This document shows positions 56,209-62,300 of a stretch of 62,300 bases of DNA, one piece after another. Below the pieces are notes generated by a model. The model was not told the origin of the DNA. It ran no database searches and worked only from the letters and a program-made list of their open reading frames with translations. Numbering within the stretch: the first letter of the stretch is position 1; each line of letters opens with the position of its first letter. The stretch spans positions 1 to 62,300 of the forward strand of contig JAJPIY010000338.1 of assembly GCA_021324515.1 (NCBI GenBank), written 5' to 3'. This DNA comes from Planctomycetota bacterium. Lineage in GTDB: Bacteria; Planctomycetota; Planctomycetia; Gemmatales; Gemmataceae. Both the position numbers and the translations under genes were made by a program.

Positions 56209-58017
56209 TCAATCCAAATAAATCAGCAGGACCGCCAAATCCGCTGGACTGATGCCGCTGATGCGGCTGGCCTGTCCCAGATTAAGCGGACGGATTCGGC
56301 TCAGCTTCTCGCGGGCCTCCGCACGGAGTTGCGGCACAGCGGCATAATCGAAGTGGGCCGGAATGGGCCGCGATTCCAGACGTTGAAAACGCTGCACCTG
56401 TTCCGCCTGTCGATGAATGTAGCCGGAATACTTCGCTTCTAAGATCACTTGCTCCAGCGCCTCCGGCGGCGTCTGGAGTGCCAGCACGCCCGGACTCATG
56501 GCGACGATCTGCTCCCATTCGACCTCGGTGCGGCGTAGCCATTGCGCCAGCGTAACGTTGGCGTGGCGGTGATTGTGCAGATATTCCGTCAACGCTGCAA
56601 TGGCGAATTCCTTGCGCTGCAAACGGTCCCAGGCATCGTCGCTCACCAGGCCGAGACGCCGTCCCAGCGGCGTCAACCGCCGATCGGCGTTGTCATGACG
56701 CAGCAGCAGCCGATACTCCGCCCGGCTGGTGAACATGCGATACGGCTCATCGACCCCTTTCGTCACCAGGTCGTCGATGAGCACGCCGATGTATGCTTGG
56801 CTGCGATCGAGAAGGAACGGCGCCTGGCCCTTAATTTTAAGGGCGGCGTTGATACCGGCCATCAGGCCCTGAGCGGCGGCCTCTTCGTAGCCGGTCGTGC
56901 CGTTGATCTGGCCGGCGAAATACAAACCCTCGATGAGTTTGGTCTCCAGCGTTGGATGCAGCTGCGTCGGCGGGGCATAATCGTATTCGACGGCGTAACC
57001 CCAGCGCAGCACCTCGGCGTTCTCCAGTCCGGGGATGAGACGGAGCATGGCCTGCTGAACGTCCTTGGGCAGACTGGTGGAGATGCCGTTGCAGTAATAT
57101 TCCCAGGTATTGCGACCCTCCGGCTCCAGGAAAATCTGATGGCGGTCCTTTTCCGCGAAGCGCACAACTTTGTCTTCGATCGACGGGCAATAGCGCGGTC
57201 CTCGACCCTGGATTTGACCGCAGTACATCGGGGCGCGGTGCAGGTTGGCGCGGATGAGATCGTGGACCGCTTGGTTGGTATAGGTGATGTGGCAATCCAT
57301 CTGCGCCTGGGTGATGCGTTCGGTAGCGAAGCTGAACGGTCGGGGATCGGCATCGCCGGGTTGACGTTCCGTCTTGGAAAAATCGATGGTACGGCCATTG
57401 AGGCGGCAGGGCGTGCCGGTCTTGAAGCGTGCCAGTTGGAAACCACATTGGGCCAGGCTGTCGCTGAGCGATTCGGCTACGCCGTCGCCGGCGCGTCCGC
57501 CTCGCGTCTTGGATTCGCCGGTATGCATGATGGCCTTGAGGAACGTGCCGGTCGTCAAGATCACCGCCTTGGCGCGATACAGGGTGTCACCGCGGGCGAC
57601 CACTCCTGTAACACGACGCTTGTCGAGCACCAGGCCTTCCACCATCTCTTGGCGCAGCGTGAGGTTGGGCTGCGATTCGACCCGGTGTTTCATCGTGAGT
57701 TGGTACAGTTTCTTGTCTGCCTGGGCGCGCGGCGAATGCATGGCAGGCCCTTTGGTGCGATTGAGCATCCGAAACTGGATGGCGCTGGCATCGATCACTT
57801 TGGCCATCTCGCCGCCCAAGGCGTCGATCTCGCGGACGATTTGCCCCTTGGCGACGCCGCCGATGGCAGGGTTGCAACTCATCTGGGCCACGGTATCGGC
57901 GCTCATGGTCAGCAGGGCAGTGCGCAGTCCGAGCCGGGCGGCGGCCAGGGCCGCTTCTACACCTGCGTGTCCAGCGCCGACGACCACCACATCAAAATCG
58001 TAAGTCAACGTGAACAT
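56209..58017 (-). CDS. mnmG: tRNA uridine-34 modification enzyme MnmG
   Basis: A 602-residue FAD protein that, with MnmE, adds the aminomethyl/carboxymethylaminomethyl group to U34 of tRNAs. The FAD motif is [20 protein letters not shown], followed by [20 protein letters not shown], and the C-terminal region has [20 protein letters not shown] and [19 protein letters not shown]. Conserved Cys of the family occur in [20 protein letters not shown]. Length is normal. It starts 28 bases after the transaldolase gene on the same strand. No mnmE is in the window. Confidence 0.97.
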   Translation of the reverse strand: MFTLTYDFDVVVVGAGHAGVEAALAAARLGLRTALLTMSADTVAQMSCNPAIGGVAKGQIVREIDALGGEMAKVIDASAIQFRMLNRTKGPAMHSPRAQADKKLYQLTMKHRVESQPNLTLRQEMVEGLVLDKRRVTGVVARGDTLYRAKAVILTTGTFLKAIMHTGESKTRGGRAGDGVAESLSDSLAQCGFQLARFKTGTPCRLNGRTIDFSKTERQPGDADPRPFSFATERITQAQMDCHITYTNQAVHDLIRANLHRAPMYCGQIQGRGPRYCPSIEDKVVRFAEKDRHQIFLEPEGRNTWEYYCNGISTSLPKDVQQAMLRLIPGLENAEVLRWGYAVEYDYAPPTQLHPTLETKLIEGLYFAGQINGTTGYEEAAAQGLMAGINAALKIKGQAPFLLDRSQAYIGVLIDDLVTKGVDEPYRMFTSRAEYRLLLRHDNADRRLTPLGRRLGLVSDDAWDRLQRKEFAIAALTEYLHNHRHANVTLAQWLRRTEVEWEQIVAMSPGVLALQTPPEALEQVILEAKYSGYIHRQAEQVQRFQRLESRPIPAHFDYAAVPQLRAEAREKLSRIRPLNLGQASRISGISPADLAVLLIYLD

Positions 58018-58045
58018 AGGGCCTGGCCCGCAACAAGCTGAAGGG

Positions 58046-59104
58046 CTATTGGAACGATGCTCGTTTGTCAGCGATCAATTGGAGCAACGCCCTTTGCGGA
58101 TCAGCAAACTTCTTCAGTCCTTCTTCCATGAGCGTATCGACAAGGTGCTTCATGTTCACTTTTTCATCAATTTCTTTGAGCACTTGCGGCGGCGGCAAGA
58201 GGTCCACCTGGCGCGTGAAGCGACGACCGCTGGCTTGTACTGCATGATTGGTCGCCGGTGGGTTGGTCTCGATGCCGTCGCCGGCAAAGGCTTCGACGTA
58301 CTTCCACGGCGGATCGCCTGGCTTCTTGACGCCGGTGCTGGCGAAAACGATTTCTTGCTTCAACGGGAGGCGTTTGTCGGCCCAAAACTGCTGATTGAGC
58401 TTCCAGATGCGCTTGGCGTTGACGATGCCGACTTGCCCCTGGGCGGCCGCCGACAAGGACGGGACGTGTTTCTCCGTATAAACGTCGAGTCGGCTGACGA
58501 AGATACTATAAACCGATTTGAAACGGTCCAAGCCGTCAGGCCGTCGCTGGGCACCGCGCCAGATGGCCTCGCAGGCTGTGCGATGTTGTTCTTTACCAAA
58601 GATCAAGGTGACATTGAGGCTAACGCCAGCCGCTGCCAGTTCTTCCAAGGCGCTCAGGCCGGCGGGTGTGGCCGGCACTTTAATCATGCGGTTCTTGTGG
58701 CCCTGGCTCCACTTCTTGCCCAGCTCGATGTAGCGCGCTTTCCGCTCCTCATGCGCCAAGCGCGAAGACACATCGTCGATAAGCGGGTCCAGCTCGAAAC
58801 TGACGTAGCCGTCGTCGCCCTTGGTTTCTTCCCAGACCGGCAGAAACACTTGCTGGGCCTCGCGGACCAGATGATCGGTCAAGCCCCAGGCCAGCGTTTC
58901 ATCGTTGTGGCCCTCGCCCATAAGCTTCTTGAGCCAATCGTCGAAGCGTCCTGTCTTAATCAGGTCGGCGATGATGATGGGATTGGAAGTAGCGCCCGTG
59001 GCGCCGAAGGTGCGATGGACCTTCACCTCCTCCGGATCCACCGAATCGAGCCATAATTTCGTGCCGGTAGCGATCAGCGATTGCAGCGGGGTAAGCTCAG
59101 CCAT
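58046..59104 (-). CDS. tal: Transaldolase
   Basis: A 352-residue enzyme of the non-oxidative pentose phosphate pathway, moving a dihydroxyacetone unit between sugar phosphates. The Schiff-base Lys142 is in [13 protein letters not shown]. Other conserved parts are [32 protein letters not shown] and [12 protein letters not shown]. It is longer than E. coli TalB (317), with extra residues near 85-115 and at the C-terminus. It is the first gene of a short operon with mnmG. Confidence 0.95.
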   Translation of the reverse strand: MAELTPLQSLIATGTKLWLDSVDPEEVKVHRTFGATGATSNPIIIADLIKTGRFDDWLKKLMGEGHNDETLAWGLTDHLVREAQQVFLPVWEETKGDDGYVSFELDPLIDDVSSRLAHEERKARYIELGKKWSQGHKNRMIKVPATPAGLSALEELAAAGVSLNVTLIFGKEQHRTACEAIWRGAQRRPDGLDRFKSVYSIFVSRLDVYTEKHVPSLSAAAQGQVGIVNAKRIWKLNQQFWADKRLPLKQEIVFASTGVKKPGDPPWKYVEAFAGDGIETNPPATNHAVQASGRRFTRQVDLLPPPQVLKEIDEKVNMKHLVDTLMEEGLKKFADPQRALLQLIADKRASFQ

Positions 59105-59127
59105 AAACTTGCTCCCAGATAAGGAGG

Positions 59128-59157
59128 TTGCAAGGCGATGTTATGGTGTATTATAGA
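59128..59157 (+). promoter_or_regulatory. Weak candidate promoter in the tal-S10 divergent gap
   Basis: Rightwards, TTGCAA (59128-59133) and TATAGA (59152-59157) are 18 bases apart. Leftwards, TATAAT (59155-59150) appears without a -35. One or both may serve the divergent genes. Confidence 0.3.
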
Positions 59158-59249
59158 CAGACATATGACCCCTGGCTTGCCGGGGAGCTCGCCTCTCCCA
59201 AGCCGAGGGCCATAAGCTAGCGAATTCTCTCAAACCAGGTGCCACGGCC

Positions 59250-60851
59250 ATGTCTGTTCCAACCCGTCTGTTGATGCGTCCGATGATCCTGGCGCTGTCT
59301 CTGGCCGCCCTAGGGGCCGACGAGAGCAAAGCGCCGCCCAAAGAAAGCGCCGAGCATTCCAGCGATAGCGGCAAGGGGGCTTTGAAAACCACGCTGCACC
59401 GCCTCACGGTGGGCGGCATCCAAATCGATTACGAAGCAACCGCTGGTACGCTGGTAGTACAAGAAGAAGAAGCCAAGCACAAGGCCAACGTCTTCTTCGT
59501 CGCCTACACCAAGTGCAGAAGCAAAGGCGAGGCCCCCGCGCGGCGGCCGATCGCTTTCGCCTTCAACGGTGGCCCCGGTTCTTCCTCGGTGTGGTTGCAC
59601 CTCGGACTGCTCGGTCCCAAGCGCGTCGATCTCGGCCCGGAGCAAGGGGCCTCAGCCCCCCGAGAAGTAGCACCATCCGGAGGGCTGACACTCCCCGCTC
59701 AGGTGGCGCCGCCTTATCGGCTCGTGGACAATGACGTGAGCTTGCTCGATTGGACCGATTTGGTGTTCATCGACCCGGTGACGACTGGCTACAGCCGGGC
59801 TGAACCAGCCGACGACGCCAAGCAGTTCCACGGTGTCACGCAGGACGTCCGCTCAGTGGCCGAGTTCATCCGCCTGTACGTAACCAAGTTCGGCCGTTGG
59901 GACTCGCCCAAATATCTGATCGGCGAAAGCTACGGCACCACGCGCGCCGCTGGTTTGGCCGAGCACCTGCAAAACCAACTCGGCATGAACCTCAACGGCG
60001 TCGTTCTCATCTCTGCCGTTCTCAATTTCCAGACCGTCCGCTTTGACGAGGGCAACGATCTGCCTTATCCTCTTTTCCTGCCCACCTACACGGCGACGGC
60101 CTGGTATCACAAGAAGTTGGCCCCGGAGCTGTTGGCCGATCGGCAGAAAACACTGGCGGAAGTCGAGAAATTCGCCCTGGGCGAGTACACCTTGGCGCTG
60201 ATGAAAGGCAGTGCCCTGACGGCCGAGGAACGCCAATGCATCGCCCGCAAGTTGGCACGCTATACAGGCCTTTCGGAAGAATACGTTCGCCACGCCAACC
60301 TGCGCATCGAGGCCCATCGCTTCCTTAAGGAGTTGTTGCGCAGCGCGCACCAGATCGTCGGGCGTTACGACAGCCGTTTCGTCGGCAACGACGGCGATGC
60401 CGCTGCCGAATACCCCGGCTTCGACCCTAGCTATGCCGTGGTGCAGGGGCCGTACACTGCTCTGATGCAAGAATACCTGGTTAAAGACCTCCAATATGTC
60501 CGCGAAGCGCCCTATCGCATTTTGACCAGCCGGGTGCAGCCGTGGGATTATGGGCAAGCCAAGAATCGCTATCTGAATGTGGCCCCGTCATTGCGCGAAG
60601 CCCTGACACGCAATCCCGGCCTGCGCGTCTTTGTGGCCAACGGCTATTACGACCTGGCCACGCCGTATCTGGCCACGCGCTACACCTTCGACCATCTCGA
60701 TCTCGACGGCGATCTCCCTAAGCGCGTATGCCTGTGCTATTACGACGCCGGGCACATGATGTACATCGACAAGAAATCGTTGTACAAGCTGCGCCGCGAT
60801 CTGGCCGCCTTTTTTCAGGGGAACATGCCTGTACAGCCAGCGTCGCGTTAA
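59250..60851 (+). CDS. S10-family serine carboxypeptidase-like protein
   Basis: A 533-residue exported alpha/beta hydrolase with the S10 catalytic triad: Ser227 in IGESYGTTRAAGLAEHL, Asp468 in GYYDLATPY and His502 in AGHMMYID. FNGGPGSSSVWLHLGLLGP forms the oxyanion region. A signal-like hydrophobic stretch (about 8-24) lies at the N-terminus. Residues about 132-151 (GASAPREVAPSGG) are encoded by a palindromic element and lie in a surface loop before the Asn-Asp-Val strand. It converges on the PQQ-propeller gene only 14 bases away. Natural substrate is unknown. Confidence 0.9.
   Translation: MSVPTRLLMRPMILALSLAALGADESKAPPKESAEHSSDSGKGALKTTLHRLTVGGIQIDYEATAGTLVVQEEEAKHKANVFFVAYTKCRSKGEAPARRPIAFAFNGGPGSSSVWLHLGLLGPKRVDLGPEQGASAPREVAPSGGLTLPAQVAPPYRLVDNDVSLLDWTDLVFIDPVTTGYSRAEPADDAKQFHGVTQDVRSVAEFIRLYVTKFGRWDSPKYLIGESYGTTRAAGLAEHLQNQLGMNLNGVVLISAVLNFQTVRFDEGNDLPYPLFLPTYTATAWYHKKLAPELLADRQKTLAEVEKFALGEYTLALMKGSALTAEERQCIARKLARYTGLSEEYVRHANLRIEAHRFLKELLRSAHQIVGRYDSRFVGNDGDAAAEYPGFDPSYAVVQGPYTALMQEYLVKDLQYVREAPYRILTSRVQPWDYGQAKNRYLNVAPSLREALTRNPGLRVFVANGYYDLATPYLATRYTFDHLDLDGDLPKRVCLCYYDAGHMMYIDKKSLYKLRRDLAAFFQGNMPVQPASR
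59643..59702. repeat. Family A element inside the S10 gene
   Basis: GGGGCCTCAGCCCCCCGAGA and the following GGAGGGCTGACACTCCCCGC carry the CAGCxCCCCGAG and GCTGAC cores of family A (compare 46134-46199). In frame they encode GASAPREVAP, the same SAPRE peptide as at the dehydrogenase tail. Confidence 0.65.
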
Positions 60852-60865
60852 GGAGGACGCGGCGT

Positions 60866-62152
60866 CTACTTGTGCTGCTCAATGGCATAAAGCGCTTTGA
60901 AGCCACGTAGGTAAATGCGTCCCCCCGCGATGGCTGGCGAGGCCGAAATGTCGTCATTCATGCGATTGACCGCCAAAAGCTCAAACTTCGGACCGGCCTT
61001 GACAACGCTGATGACACCGTCGCGGGCCGTCAGATAAATCTTGCCGTCGGCATAGACGGGGGAGGCGCGATAGCGCTGCTTGTGCAAGCTCTCGGCGTAC
61101 AATTCCTTGCCGCTCTGGGCGTCCAGACAAATTAATGTGCCGTCCTCGCGGCACAGATACACCAACCCGTCATAGAGCAGCGGCGAGGGCACATCTGGGG
61201 TGTTTTTGGGCATGCGCCACTGCTCGCCGGGGCTGCCAGCGCGAATCATGCCGGAGGCCGAGGGCTTCACGCCGACCACCGGACCTCTCTTGGCGGTCGG
61301 GACAACAATCAGATCCGCCCCCGCGACCGGCGAAGCGACGAAGCGAAGGGTCCGATTGTAACCGTTCTTGGGGTTGAGGTCGCCGAGCCGCCAGATCTCG
61401 GCGCCGTTGTCCAGACGATGGGCGATAGCGTAGTCGCAGCCATGCGTAATGAGATACGCTTGGTCGCCCTTGTGCCAGACCACCGGCGACGCATACGATT
61501 GCTCACACTCGGCCACGGCATCGCTTTTTCGCTCCACCTGCCACACAGTCTCACCGCTGTTCTTATCCAGGGCGATCACGTGGGCGCCGCCCGAATGAAG
61601 GAGCTGCAAGTACAGGCGCTCGCCATACAACAGCGGCGTGGTATGCATGCCATACTGGATTTGGAACTTCCCATATCTCTCTTGTGCGTTGAACTTCCAC
61701 ACTTCCTGGCCGTCGAAATCGAAACAGGCGAAATCGCCGGAGCCGACGAAAGCCCAAACGTGCTTGCCGTCAGTGCTAGGTGAAGGCGAGGCGCCGTTGC
61801 CTTCATGAGCCATTCGATGACGGAAACGGTCGTTGCCGAGTTTGCGTCGCCACACTTCCTTGCCCTCGGTACTGATGCATAGGAGCCAAAGGTCGCCCTG
61901 GGAGTCCGCGCTGGTCAGAAATAGGCGCGATCCCCAAACGATCGGCGTCGAGCCGCCCATGCCCGGCAGGGGTAAGCTCCAGGCGATGTTCTCCGTCGTA
62001 CTCCAGCGCGCCGGCAGGTTGGTTTCTGTGCTGATGCCGTCACCGCGGGGACCGCGCCACTGCGGCCAATTGTCGGCGCGAACGAAGCCGGCCAGTGTAG
62101 ACACCAGAAGAGTGGTGCTTAACAACGAGCAAAACAAAGGAGAAGGCGTCAC
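60866..62152 (-). CDS. Exported PQQ-like beta-propeller protein
   Basis: A 428-residue protein with a signal peptide (about 1-26) and a WD/PQQ-type propeller: WPQWRGPRGDG at the start and repeated blades such as LYLQLLHSGGAHVIALDKNS, LICLDAQSGKELYAES and SPAIAGGRIYLRGFKALYAI. It has the ALD-x-x-x-G pattern of PQQ-like repeats but no visible cofactor ligands, so it is better seen as a BamB/propeller scaffold than a dehydrogenase. The start is GTG with GAGG upstream. Such proteins are very common in planctomycetes; role unknown. Confidence 0.87.
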   Translation of the reverse strand: MTPSPLFCSLLSTTLLVSTLAGFVRADNWPQWRGPRGDGISTETNLPARWSTTENIAWSLPLPGMGGSTPIVWGSRLFLTSADSQGDLWLLCISTEGKEVWRRKLGNDRFRHRMAHEGNGASPSPSTDGKHVWAFVGSGDFACFDFDGQEVWKFNAQERYGKFQIQYGMHTTPLLYGERLYLQLLHSGGAHVIALDKNSGETVWQVERKSDAVAECEQSYASPVVWHKGDQAYLITHGCDYAIAHRLDNGAEIWRLGDLNPKNGYNRTLRFVASPVAGADLIVVPTAKRGPVVGVKPSASGMIRAGSPGEQWRMPKNTPDVPSPLLYDGLVYLCREDGTLICLDAQSGKELYAESLHKQRYRASPVYADGKIYLTARDGVISVVKAGPKFELLAVNRMNDDISASPAIAGGRIYLRGFKALYAIEQHK

Positions 62153-62216
62153 GGTAGGATTACCTCAAAAAAGGATCGTAGATGCAAACCTTGGCGGTAG
62201 GATATACTGGGCACAG

Positions 62217-62278
62217 GGCGAGCGGGGGGTGTCAACCCCCCGGTTGTGCAACCGGGGGGTTGACACCCCCCGCTCGCC
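62217..62278. repeat. 30-bp perfect palindrome, family A
   Basis: Arms 62217-62246 and 62249-62278 are perfectly complementary with a two-base centre. The arm starts GGCGAGCGGGGGGTGTCAAC. The following GAACAACCGGGGGGTTCACA (62281-62300) begins another copy cut by the window edge. It is the cleanest family A copy and matches 8000-8065. Confidence 0.9.
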
Positions 62279-62300
62279 AGGAACAACCGGGGGGTTCACA

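Noticed and set aside
59150-59155. Leftward TATAAT before transaldolase as a firm promoter
   Set aside because: No acceptable -35 box at 16-18 bases; listed only as part of a weak candidate.

Overview
The window looks like a chromosomal segment of a planctomycete, most likely of the Gemmata/Gemmataceae group. This rests on several lineage-typical features: a DUF1559 prepilin-like protein with a small transthyretin-like lipoprotein beside it, a Cys/Gly/Trp-rich protein with two TIGR03000-type domains, a DUF6263-type protein, a multi-membrane-span SecE, an EF-Tu with a divergent switch I, and about 60% G+C. This is inference from protein families; no 16S rRNA gene is present.

Layout. 1-8.1 kb: DUF6263-type protein, archease, TIGR03000 protein, an S41 protease (the only plus-strand gene here apart from a pseudouridine synthase), ScpA and the lipoprotein/DUF1559 pair. 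8.1-11.6 kb: a glycosyltransferase translationally coupled to an uncharacterised protein, then two Hsp20 genes behind a textbook sigma-54 promoter. 11.6-16.7 kb: hybrid histidine kinase, 4-alpha-glucanotransferase and a patatin-like lipoprotein. 16.9-23.8 kb: a heavy-metal efflux locus (Cys-rich exported protein, CusB-like adaptor with two Cys-rich metal-binding modules, CusA-like pump with a ~285-residue insertion). 23.8-27.7 kb: a VapBC-like toxin-antitoxin pair and a sugar-nucleotide/glycosyltransferase operon. 28.1-32.0 kb: a three-gene operon of DUF11 repeat protein, gingipain-like (C25) peptidase and small protein. 32.0-48.0 kb: the ancestral information-processing cluster, transcribed leftwards as tRNA-Thr, Tyr, Gly, Thr, tuf, rpmG, tRNA-Trp, secE, nusG, rplK, rplA, rplJ, rplL, rpoB, rpoC. 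It is headed by a near-consensus sigma-70 promoter. 48.4-62.3 kb: an unknown protein, an ECF sigma factor, small lipoprotein, GT39-like membrane glycosyltransferase, Kdo hydroxylase, an HDOD-histidine kinase with an HTH-receiver partner, mnmG, transaldolase, an S10 carboxypeptidase and a PQQ-type beta-propeller protein.

Two signals cut across the whole window. First, GC-rich palindromic elements of several sequence families (about 20 copies, stems up to 30 bp) sit between genes, including inside the ribosomal/RNA polymerase cluster. Members also lie in frame inside coding sequences (an uncharacterised protein, a UDP-sugar dehydrogenase, an S10 peptidase), where they add peptides such as SAPRE. 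Second, several universally conserved translation/transcription/secretion proteins (SecE, NusG, L1, EF-Tu) are enlarged or altered relative to other bacteria.

No rRNA operon, CRISPR array, prophage, insertion sequence or replication origin is visible. No clearly broken gene was found.
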